DNA from: Penium margaritaceum
Lineage: Eukaryota > Streptophyta > Zygnematophyceae > Desmidiales > Peniaceae
Direction of reading: 5' to 3'
Assembly (NCBI GenBank): GCA_023375785.1
Contig: SZWC01003621.1
Coordinates: forward strand, 126,578-190,577
Length of the DNA stretch: 64,000 nucleotides
In this document: in pieces, positions 54,001-63,059 of the stretch
How the letters are laid out: each line of letters opens with the position of its first letter
Numbering within the stretch: the first letter of the stretch is position 1
The notes under the pieces: generated by a model
Seen by the model: the letters and a program-made list of their open reading frames with translations, nothing else
Told to the model about the DNA's origin: nothing
The model's database searches: none
Made by a program: the position numbers and the translations under genes

Positions 54001-54688
54001 CATCCCACATGTACTAAAAGAGGTCTAGTGGACCTTCGTGTGGTCATGAACACGTGGTTGCAACCTAAGAGGACTGATGTCTAGATACTGGGTTGCACGT
54101 ACTAACAATGTTGCGGGAGGTACCACCTTGGCAGCATCCACTCGGAAGAGATCATGTACGAACGACATGGGGAGTGCTGTATGGACTTGGACAGTTTTTG
54201 CGGGGATGCCCGGTCAATTCGTCGCAGGGAAGCTCCTTGCAAAGGGGGACGAGGCGTCGCCACAACAGTTTGCTAAACACGTACCACACAGAATGTGGGA
54301 AAAATCATCCTATGTACTCTCTTCCAAACTGGCAAGACATTGTTGACAATGTGTGTCCCAAAAGGCATCGACAATACCATCGATACTCACGTATGATGAG
54401 TATTCGTTAAAGACCCACTAACACTTGTGAAAAACGTACAAGGATTGTATGCATCTCATCTTGGACCAAGGCATCACACGATCCGCACTGGGTGTTGTAC
54501 GCAAATGACCATTATCACAAAAACCACAACTTTGTGGTTCACTGTGCGTGAACGTGAAGCAACCGTGTTGCGGATGACAAGAGTTCACACTTGTGATCTT
54601 GTTTGCGTTTCCTGTTGCATGGGCTGCATCGTCAAGTACGAGATGATGAAACCTCCGTGAGCAAAGACGAACCGGGACGGTTTGAAGC
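51023..54688. other. Interior of G, no gene recognised
   Basis: 3.7 kb of mid-GC sequence. Longest frames are 80-105 residues (for example 54093-54410 plus) with no domain. A perfect 12-bp palindrome (CAAGCTAGCTTG) is at 51115-51126. The last bases before the purine tract (about 54670) contain GAACCGGGACGGTTT, shared with gypsy H. Confidence 0.55.
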
Positions 54689-54701
54689 AAAGGGGGAGGA
54701 A
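54689..54701 (+). other. Polypurine tract of G
   Basis: AAAGGGGGAGGAA-type tract directly before the 3' LTR. Confidence 0.8.
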
Positions 54702-55149
54702 TGCAGTGTACAGACCATTTCTATGGTTAAAGACAATTGATTTATGGTTAAATTGGGTACTTTGGGTACTCGAGGCTCAAGTTTCAAGGAGCCAAAAGCC
54801 CGGACAAATATTATGGACTAGAGCCTGGTTCGACTCTAGCCTGGAAAAAAATCTTTGCTTGGATCTGAGGCAAAAAGAGTGCCGCGATGGAAAATGCATC
54901 GCGTCACTCCTCCTCCACTCCTAGAATGACGCTAGGGTCCTGTTTCCAGTGTGGCAATGCCACGTGGAAGAAGTAGGATTAGGTTGCATGTTTACAAGTA
55001 TGCCATATGACAACTACGTCTTTTCGTGGCGCGGTTTTTCCCAGCCAGAATGGCTGAGGCGACCATTCGCTCCCTCTCATGAGACGACTATTCCGAGGGC
55101 CTATACATTGGTTCAGTAGTTAGTCGCAAAACAGACCACGTCTGTTACA
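54702..55149 (+). repeat. 3' LTR of G
   Basis: Homologous end to end with 47375-47820, with scattered substitutions and small gaps. Confidence 0.85.
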
Positions 55150-56012
55150 CACGCCCTCGAAGTCGGACTTCGCCGACTTCGAGGGCGAGATGGGCGACGC
55201 TGACAATTGCATCGGCGATGTCAAAAGTAACCCAATCACTAGTTTTGGAGGTCGCAAGTGCAAACTCCAAAATTCACGACATGGTGCTCCACATCTCGCA
55301 GAAGCCCCCTCTAATATCCGACAAACCCCCTAGTTACAATGGGGGGTTTGGGTTTTATGCTTTACTTGCTTGGGAATCTGCCGGGCCCCTTTTGGCTATC
55401 ACATGTGCGCCGCATCTCGCAACCCACCCCCCCCCCCAACATCTGACAAACCCCCTAGTTACACTAGGGGGTTTGGGTTAAAGTTGTTTACTTTCTCGGG
55501 CACTTGCCGTGCCCCACGGTAGCGGAGCCTGGCAGATGCCCTTTCGTCTATTGCTGCATGCGCCAAATCCTGTAAACTCCCCCAAACCAACGACAAACCC
55601 CCTGGTTTGAATGGGGGGTTTGGCAGGGCCATCGGGAGCTCGCAGGGAGGTTTCGCCACGAAACTCCACCTGCAAGCTCGCGATGACCGGCTGTTGAGTT
55701 TGTGTCAGTACCACACGGTGACCTCTGGCCTCGTTGCANCAACCCCCCCCCCCCCCCCAACATCTGACAAACCCCCTAGTTACACTAGGGGGTTTGGGTT
55801 AAAGTTGTTTACTTGCTCGGGCACTTGCCGTGCCCCATGGTAGCGGAGCCTGGCAGATGCCCTTTCGTCTATTGCTGCGTGCGCCAAATCCTGTAAACTC
55901 CCCCAAACCAACGACAAACCCCCTAGTTTAAATGGGGGGTTTGGCAGGGCCATCGGGAGCTCGCAGGGAGGTTTCGCCACGAAACTCCACCTGCGAGCTC
56001 GCGATGACCGGC
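55150..56012. repeat. Hairpin-rich repeat between G and E
   Basis: Same repeat family as 45800-46450. Contains CAAACCCCC...GGGGGTTTG hairpins at 55322-55350, 55447-55475 (13 bp, perfect), 55594-55622, 55768-55796 and 55915-55943, the later two being overlap copies of earlier ones. No gene. Runs of C at 55427-55437 and 55743-55758. Confidence 0.65.
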
Positions 56013-56059
56013 TGTTGAGTTTGTGTCAGTGCCACACGGTGACCTCTGGCCTCGTTGCA
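55420..56059. repeat. Near-duplicate around n at 55739
   Basis: 55420-55738 and 55740-56059 agree except for about seven substitutions and C-run length. Both end inside the start of the 5' LTR of copia E, so this is one locus represented twice, probably two haplotypes or unmerged contigs. Confidence 0.75.
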
Positions 56060-56533
56060 CACTCACCTCATTGACGCAGGTGACTAAATGGAGAGAGGCA
56101 ACCCTTGCTGGCTGCTACGCCGTGGTGGCATGACTTCACACCGAGTCTCACAACCGGGCATCAGCCGGGCATTAAATCTCACGTGTCTCTGGATGGCATT
56201 CATTTGTGCACACACATTTGCGTCAGGTTCACACTCTGGCCTGTTCTTTGGTATGTTTTCCCTCCAGTGACTTAGTTGATAAGTTGCAACTTTTAGTGGG
56301 TAGTTTAGTTCAGTTCGGTGAACTTGGGAGAGAGCGTGCGAGATCGAGCTCGCTGCTCGCTCGCTCGCTCCCACCCACCCGACGGCGACCACTTCGTTGC
56401 TTGTTACCCGTCGTGTGTTTTCTCTCTTCTTACTCTCACTTGATTCTAAACTTCCACGTTAACACCGTCGCTTGCTTGGTGTCTTCCTAGCATTACCCCA
56501 GCTGCTGCTTACTTGTCTAGCACAGCAGCCTAC
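56013..56533 (+). repeat. 5' LTR of copia E
   Basis: About 521 bp beginning TGTTGAGTTTG. Its first 151 bp match 63850-64000. The right end is set by the primer-binding site. Confidence 0.85.
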
Positions 56534-56545
56534 TGGTATCAGAGC
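56534..56545 (+). other. Primer-binding site of copia E
   Basis: TGGTATCAGAGC, plant-type initiator tRNA-Met site. Confidence 0.9.
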
Positions 56546-58328
56546 AAGGTTTGCGTGGAAGACGGGCAGCGGCTTGATCTGCCGCCCACGTGTTCTGGGC
56601 CAAACCCGCGACGGCCACTCTTGGCGTCACGCATCCACCCCGCCGTCACAGTCTACCAGCACAGCAGCAGCTGACTGTTGTAGCGTCAGCAGCAGCGAGT
56701 GACGGCATTCTGCTGTCGGGGCTCTTTGGTCTTCCCCTCCTCCTGCTAGTTGGGCTCCCCTCTATTTCTGGGTTGGGTGGGGTTGGAACAGGTTTCTACA
56801 AGTGTTCCCACGGCCTTCTCATATTTCCCACGCCCACTGGGGCGGGGGAAACACTGCCGAAAAATTTTCGGCAGCGTGGGGGGGGGGGTCCGTCATCGTC
56901 TCCTAGCAGCATTTGCAACAGCTGCAACTTGAACAACGATTCAACTTTCGCAGCTCAGCAGTAGCAAACTCGCAGCATCCCAGCAGTAGTGGATCTAGCT
57001 CCGTAGCAACAGCCCAGCAGCAGCTTAGCAGGAGCTTTGTAGCAGCATCTTAGCAGCAGCGCAGCATCAGCTCAGGAGCAACTCAGCAGCAGTTCAGCAA
57101 ACAGCTTAACAGCAGCTCAGCAGCAGCTCAGCAGTGGATCAGCAATTGGTTAGCAAACTGCTCAGCAGCAGCTCAGCAGCTACTCAGCAGCCTCGCAGCA
57201 GCATCTTAGCAGCAGCGCAACATCACCTTAGCAGCAGCTCGCAAACAGCTCAGCAGCAGCTCAGCAGCAGATCAGCAACTGCCCAGCAAACAGCTTAGCA
57301 TCAGCTCAGTAGCAACACGGTAGCAGCAGCAGCAGCTGCAGCAAATACCTGCACCACAGAAGTCGCATAACCAACGTGACAGGAGCAGCAAGCGGCATTG
57401 TAGAGGATCGGCACTGCAACCTTGTAGCAGTCTCTACACCACCGTCTGGTGGTGGTCGCCGTCACGCTTGCGCACTGGGAGGATCTCGGTGGCGACTCAG
57501 AGGAGAGCTCGGCACTACAACGCTCAGTAAGCCCTCCCTCCCCTGGTGCCTCTGGGGGATTGAGCAGTCGCACGATACCGCTGCTGCGTTGCCGCACTCA
57601 ACTTGGCGTCAGGGCGCGCTAGAGCTCGCTCGCACCTTCACACGTACCGCGTCCACTGTGATAGACACGGCAGCTGTAGCTGCTGCCACCTTTGCCGCCG
57701 CAGCTAGAGCAGCACGTGCCCCTACATCAACGTTAGCTGGCCGCGCCGCTGAGTCCTACACTGAGGCAGCCGTTGTAGCTGGACCGTTGGCTGTGGCAGC
57801 TGCTGACATTTGGACACAGCTAGCAGCAGCTGCATCATCTGTGGCCTCTGCAACAGCTTCTGCAGCTTCTGCCGTATCCGCTGCAGCTACGGCCATTCGC
57901 ACCTCCACAGCCGTCGCTATTGCAGCATCCGCATCTACACCCTCTAACATCACCACACTCATCATAGCGGCCGTCGTTGCAGCGGCGATCCTTCCTACCG
58001 TTGGCGCCGCCTTCACCACAGGCTGCCTGGCACTGATTGTGCCGGTTGCATCCTGCGTCTCTGTGCTCTCTGCTGTAGCTGCATCTATTGTCCCGCCTGT
58101 TCTTGCTCTTTTGCGCAGCCCCTCACACACCTCGTGAGGTCTCCTGGTCTGCATCTCCCTTCTCTTGCCCTCTTTCTCTTTCTCTGCGGTGGCTTGTCTG
58201 TGTGATTTGGGTCGGGCTGTCTTGCAACACATATACATCGTGCCTAAGGCATTCCCAGTTTTCCCACGCCCACTGGGGCGGGGGAAACTGTGACAAAATC
58301 TTCTCGACAGGGCCCATTAGTCGTCACC
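56546..58328 (+). other. Long structured leader of copia E
   Basis: 1.8 kb between primer-binding site and gag ATG. It holds a G/C-rich hairpin of 29 bases that occurs twice, identical, at about 56825-56853 and 58260-58288, the second about 40 bp before the gag ATG. Next to the first copy lies a 21-nt near-perfect palindrome (CTGCCGAAAA / TTTTCGGCAG). From about 56940 to 57330 follows a degenerate CAGCAGCTCAG-type repeat. Packaging, dimerisation or translation signals would be expected in such a leader, but no role is shown. Confidence 0.65.
57376..58137 (+). CDS. Ala-rich leader ORF of copia E, uncertain
   Basis: A 253-residue open frame upstream of gag, very rich in Ala, Ser, Thr and Val. 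The C-terminal third has hydrophobic stretches (for example around TLIIAAVVAAAILPTVGAAF) that could span a membrane. It lies next to CAG/GCN triplet repeats and the opposite strand is open too (58238-57756), so it may be a chance product of triplet expansion. No known domain. Extra ORFs upstream of gag are unusual in copia elements. Confidence 0.3.
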   Translation: MTGAASGIVEDRHCNLVAVSTPPSGGGRRHACALGGSRWRLRGELGTTTLSKPSLPWCLWGIEQSHDTAAALPHSTWRQGALELARTFTRTASTVIDTAAVAAATFAAAARAARAPTSTLAGRAAESYTEAAVVAGPLAVAAADIWTQLAAAASSVASATASAASAVSAAATAIRTSTAVAIAASASTPSNITTLIIAAVVAAAILPTVGAAFTTGCLALIVPVASCVSVLSAVAASIVPPVLALLRSPSHTS

Positions 58329-59879
58329 ATGCCTGGTGACGACGAGTCGGTCATAGGAGACCTTCAGCGCCAGCTGGCCCTTGTGCGCGACGCTCAGCGT
58401 GATGCTGAAGAGCGTCTCAAAGTCGCGAATGACAATCACGCCGCCTTCGCAGATGAGATGGCTGCGCTCGTGCTCAAGTGGCTGCCTACTGCCTCTGTCC
58501 TGCAGGCTGGCTCCTCTGCTGGCGTCGGTGCCGGTGTCTCTTCCATCCGACCTGGTGCTAACTCTGCTGCCTCTAACCCTACTATCACCCCATCTGCTGT
58601 CTCTCCTGCTGCAGTCTCCCGCCAGCATGACTTCTTCTCCCAGCCTCCTGTCTTTTCTATTGGACTTGCTTTCTCTTCCTGGGAGACCCGGTTTAGTGCA
58701 TGGGCTCAAGGAGAACGTCTCTGGGAATACTACTTCCCTGCCACACCTTCCTTCACCCCTGTTGCTGACGAGTCTGCTCGCGCTGTCCACACCCTTGTTG
58801 CTGCTGCCCCTGAGACACTCGTCGATGAGGTTGGCACCTACAATGCTAACCCGGCTGTTCAGCGTCTGGCTAACCCAGTCGGTGCGTACACCATGCTTCG
58901 TCGGCGCATGACAGTCACAGGTCAGGCAGCACAAAGTGCTCTCACCGTTTAGTTCAACACGCTCTTAATGCAAGCGGACGAGTCGGTCGACGCCTATTTG
59001 GCACGCAGGCTCAAGCTGCTTCGCGAACTTGACTAGGCCGCACCAGGTCAGCTGTCAGTTGTGCACTCCATGGTCAACGGGTTAATCCCCGAGCTGTCCG
59101 ACCTTCTCCGTGATGTCAAAGCAGACAAGCTGCAGCGTCTTACCTCCCAGCCTGTTCCACCCGATGCCCCTCCAGGTGTTGGTGCCCTCTGGGACTTTGT
59201 CGGTAATAGGCTTGCAGCATGGTGGAAGAGGCTCCAAAACAAGCGCCTTCATCGCACTGCAGTCGCAGGAGTGGCCGCCATCTCCATCGCCACCTCCACT
59301 TCTTCCTGCGGTGCTCCATCGGCCTCATCTCCATCGTCTTCCTCTTCCTCTTCTACCTCTACGGCCACGGCTCTTGCCTCCCAGGGTCATGGGTGTGGAC
59401 GCGGTCGTGGGCAAGGCAAAGGGAAGGGCAAATCTGCTGCACCATCTCGTGTTCCTGGTGAGGTGGTGTGCTGGAAATGTGGCTCCTCTGAGCACTCCGC
59501 TCGCAAGTGCCCTGCACCCCCTGACGACGTCCGTCTCGCATGCGCCATGCGTGCTCATTGGGCGCGCACCAGCGGGCCCTCCTCTTCTTCTCCCGGCGTC
59601 AGCTCCAGCTCCAGCTCCAACTGTACTTCGTCTGCTAGTCCCTCCCCAGCTCAGGCCTACTCCACCGCCGGTGTCGCCGGCGTCCATCCGCCTCTCCTCT
59701 ACCCTTGGGGCTGGCAGTCGCCCTATGGAGCGCCCGCTTTTGTGGGCCCACCCTCCTCGGCCTACGTCCCTCCTTCGTGGTTTGCCTCTCCCTCGAGTGC
59801 CTGCTCCATCGTCTGCAGCCTCCATCGACAGCGAGTGCCAACTGGAACACTCTCTCCTCCAGCGTCTTCACCTTCGTGA
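58329..59879 (+). pseudogene. gag of copia E
   Basis: Starts at ATG 58329 with an acidic, coiled-coil-like N-terminus (DLQRQLALVRDAQRDAEERL). One frame runs to 59879 with TAG at 58950 and TAG near 59033. The SVDAYLARRLKLLREL segment is typical copia gag. After a Ser-rich, Gly/Arg/Lys-rich stretch follows an intact zinc knuckle VCWKCGSSEHSARKCPAP (about 59466-59519), C-x2-C-x4-H-x4-C. The ATG is chosen because the upstream frame is only 13 codons longer and 58329 begins the acidic helix. Confidence 0.85.
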
Positions 59880-61480
59880 TCAGGGAGGTGAGAGTGTGTC
59901 TTCGTTAGCTAGAGGTCTTGCCTGTCAGACTGACACCGTCCTTCGTGGGGACCCCCCCGGTCACGTTCTTGGGTTGCCATCCTCGTCTGTTCCTTGGGTC
60001 GAGCACTGGCAGTTTGTCGTTCTCCCTTGTTGTCTTGCTACCTGTGACTCATCCCCGCCCTCTGTCGGCATTGTTGCCACCTGTGGCATCCTTTCCAGTG
60101 TCCGTGTCTCTGGTGGCTTTTGGGTCCTCGACTCCGGAGCCACCCATCACATGACCTCTGTTCGGTCCGCTTTTGTCTCCTTGGGTCCTGTCGGCTCTGT
60201 TTGCTTTGTGCGCACTGGCTCCGACCAGCTCCTTCCCGTCCAAGGCGTTGGTGTTGTCCGTTTTGTCGGCCCCGGTGGCGTGCTGTTTCTGCCTCACGTT
60301 CTGTTCGTGCCTTCGTTGGAACTCAGCCTGCTGTCAGTGACGTCCCTCAACAATCAGGGCATGGATTTCTCCGCTAGTCAGGGCGTGGGCACTGTCCATC
60401 TTCGCTCTTCTGATCGCGTCGTCTTGCGGGGGGTTAAGTGTGCCAAGTTGTATCGTGTTCCCCTTCATGCCCCCTCTGCACCCGCTGTTGGCTTGTCCCT
60501 TGCTCACGTCGCGCCTTCCCTTTCTCCAGCTGATATCCAGCTCTTGCATCGCCATCTTAGCCATGTGCACACTAATGCTATCAATAGCATGCTTCGCCTT
60601 CAACCCGCTGTTGGCTTGTCCCCTTCCACCTTCCCCGCGCCATGCCCTTCTGACTGCCTGGACTGTGCCCAAGGCAAGATGCATCGTTCACCCTTTGCCT
60701 CTTCGGACTCCCAGTCCGCTCACCCTCTCGATCTTGTTCATGCCGACGTCATGGGGCCTCTTCCCCATGACTTTCTTGGGGGGGTCGGGCGTTACGTCCT
60801 GTGCCTTACTGACGATTTTTCCCGTTTTNCGCCGTCTTGGCCATGTGCACACTGATGCTATCAATAGCATGCTTCGCCTTCAACCCGCTGTTGGCTTGTC
60901 CCCTTCCACCTTCCCCGCGCCATGCCCTTCTGACTGCCTGGACTGTGCCCAAGGCAAGATGCATCGTTCACCCTTTGCCTCTTCGGACTCCCAGTCCGCT
61001 CACCCTCTCGATCTTGTTCATGCCGACGTCATGGGGCCTCTTCCCCATGACTTTCTTGGGGGGGTCGGGCGCTACGTCCTGTGCCTTGCTGACGATTTTT
61101 CCCGTTTTCGTTGGATCTTCACTCTTTGTCAGAAGAGTGATGTTGCTTCTGTCCTCGCGTCGTGGCTCGTTCAGGCTAAACGTGCGTGTCAGCGTTCACT
61201 GCGCATCTTTTGCAGTGATCGTGGCGGTGAGTTCCTTGGGCCCACCGCTTGATTTCTTGAGTCCCAAGGGGTGTGTCTGGTGACTTCAGCTCCCTACACA
61301 CCTCAGCAAAACGGAGTTTCTGAGCGTTGGAATCGGACCCTTGCCGATGGAGTGCGCACGCTTCTGGCTGAGTCTGGGCTCTCCCCTCTCTTTGCCTTTG
61401 AGGCCATGAGCTATATGACGTGGGTGTGGAATCGTGTCCCTCACGGTCCTCTTCCCCGCACCATTACCTTCTGGGACTCA
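59880..61480 (+). pseudogene. Protease, pre-integrase and integrase of copia E
   Basis: Protease core WVLDSGATHHMTS with Asp at 60130-60132, intact. The domain ends LPHVLFVPSLELSLLSV. Pre-integrase zinc domain at about 60550-60690 (LLHRHLSHVH, then CLDCAQGKMH). The integrase core has HADVMGPL, FCSDRGGEFLG and NGVSERWNRTL, so all three acidic residues D, D, E are visible. A TGA after GPTA and a deletion of the integrase C-terminus near 61465 break it. The 280-bp duplication at 60550-61108 around the n shifts the frame artificially. Pol is in the +1 frame relative to gag. Confidence 0.88.
60550..61108. repeat. Near-duplicate around n at 60829
   Basis: 60550-60828 and 60830-61108 are the same 279 bp with five substitutions. 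The pre-integrase/integrase coding is repeated and the frame is moved by 280, that is by one. Probably two haplotypes or copies joined without merging. Confidence 0.8.
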
Positions 61481-62100
61481 GAGCGCCAACGCGTCGTTGA
61501 GTCCAACGCGTTGCCTTGTTCTTTGAGTCCGTGTTTCTTCGTGACCTCGATCGTCACTCGTCCGCTGCCTCCCTGCTTCCGCTCTCTCGGTTGCGGGGGG
61601 AGGTTGGCCCGGCAGTCCCGTCTGCCCCTGCCGTCTCTGCTATTGTCCCGTCTTAGCAGCCTTCACCCTCGGAGCGTTCTCCAACGGCCGACACTGTGAC
61701 TCCACCATCCTCTGACGCCCTCCCCGTCGGTGTCGTCTAGCTCGCTTAGAGCTCCGTCATCCCCTGTGGTGTCCTCATCTGAGTCCCCATCTGCTGAGTC
61801 CATCTCTCCCGCACATTCCGCTGCGTCCCAATCCAGTCCACTCACTCCAGTCGTACCCAGTCCACTCAGTGCTCCTCCACGCCCTGCCCCCATCGAACCT
61901 TTTGTTCATGGCGGCCGCCTGCGTGCGCTTCCCTCTCACTCTTCTGATACTGCAGCGTCCTCTGTTCAACCTTCGCAGACCTCGTCTGGACAGCTCCTAG
62001 CGATGCCTACTGGTATGGACGCCCTGGGCCTAGCCACAGGAGTTGTGTATCCCAACTCTGTCCTTGGGTACACACTGCTCACATCCGAGCACGAGCGTGC
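61481..62100 (+). pseudogene. Integrase-RT linker of copia E
   Basis: After the integrase deletion the sequence passes through two frame changes and a TAG near 61656, then a Ser/Pro-rich linker (61730-61980) typical of copia polyproteins, in frame with RT. Confidence 0.65.
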
Positions 62101-63000
62101 GCTCGAGATCGCCATCCTTGGGAGCATTGCCGAGTGCAATGCAACGGTTGTCGCCCCGCCGCCATCGCCTGACCCGACCACTGTTCGCCAGGCACGGGTG
62201 GCACCCGACTCCCAGCAGTGGGAGGCTGCCATGCGGGACGAGCTGAGAGCCCTGGATGACCACGCCGTATACGAGCTGGTCGATCTCCCACCAGGCCGCA
62301 AGGCGATCGATGCCCGTTGGGTCTTCCGTCATAAGTACAAGCCTAACGGCGAGCTCGACAAGTACAAGGCCCGACTTACAACAAAGGGGTTCTCTCAAGT
62401 CCCCGGCGTTGACTTTAACAAGACTTTTGCTCCCGTCGGACGCTACACCACAGCTCGAGCCCTCCTGAGCCTTGTCGCACACCACGACTGGGACCTCGAG
62501 CAAATGGATGTAAACAATGCCTTTCTGCACGGTCGGCTGGACGAGGAGATTTACATGGTGTAGCCTCCAGGGATCTCTGACGGCACCAATCGAGTTTGGA
62601 GACTGCAAAAGGCCCTCTATGGCCTCAAGCAGTCACCATGGTGCTGGAACCAGGAGATCACCTCCACCCTGGAGAAGGGGGGATATCGCCGGAGCACAGT
62701 GGATCCCTCCCTCTTTGTCACTCCACGGTCGGCGGCCTTTGCTGCCATCCTCGTGTACGTCGATGACCTGCTTATTGCGTCCCCGAGTCGCGAAGCTGTG
62801 TCAACTGTGAAGTCCCTGCTGCAGTCCACGTACAAGATGAAGGACTTGGGTCCAACTCGCGTATTTCTTGGTATGGAGCTTGAGCATGACCGTGCTCGTC
62901 GCGTTCTGCACGTCGACCAGGCCGCGTAAGTCAGGGACCTGGGGGAGCGCTTTGCCTCCCTGCTTTAGTCTGTCCCCACTGCCTCGACACCGATGACGCC
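62101..63000 (+). pseudogene. Reverse transcriptase of copia E
   Basis: RT starts with WEAAMRDELRALDDHAVYEL, then GRKAIDARWVFRHKYKPNGE and LEQMDVNNAFLHGRLDEEIY. A TAG at 62561-62563 replaces the Gln codon found in copia D at the same place. The catalytic YVDD is intact at 62756-62767, followed by KMKDLGPTRVFLGMELEHD. A TAA near 62927 and a TAG near 62967 follow. Otherwise a full-length, well-conserved palm and fingers. Confidence 0.9.
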
Positions 63001-63059
63001 CGCCGGGCAGAGGTTGTTGAAAACTCTGGACGTGTCAAAACTGGGGGAGACGGTGGACG

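Larger units (their letters stand above)
47375..55149 (+). mobile_element. Element G: large LTR element without gag/pol (LARD-like)
   Basis: LTRs at 47375-47820 (446 bp) and 54702-55149 (448 bp) with TG...CA ends, a purine tract (54689-54701) before the 3' LTR, a possible degraded primer-binding site at 47822-47833 (TGACATCAGAGT, three mismatches to TGGTATCAGAGC), and flanks CACGT/CACGC resembling a 5-bp target duplication. The 6.9-kb interior shows no gag, protease, RT, RNase H or integrase. These features define a non-autonomous LTR element of the LARD type. Orientation follows the tract and binding site. The sequence before the tract resembles that of gypsy H, a possible helper lineage. 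Confidence 0.82.

Noticed and set aside
57756-58238. 160-residue Ala-rich minus-strand frame
   Set aside because: Mirror of the GCN-rich plus-strand sequence; triplet repeats open both strands.
59110-60120. First 340 residues of the long frame leading into the copia E protease read as protein
   Set aside because: The zinc knuckle and gag-like sequence are in the other frame up to about 59800; the earlier part of this frame is a shadow. Only the part after about 59800 is used.
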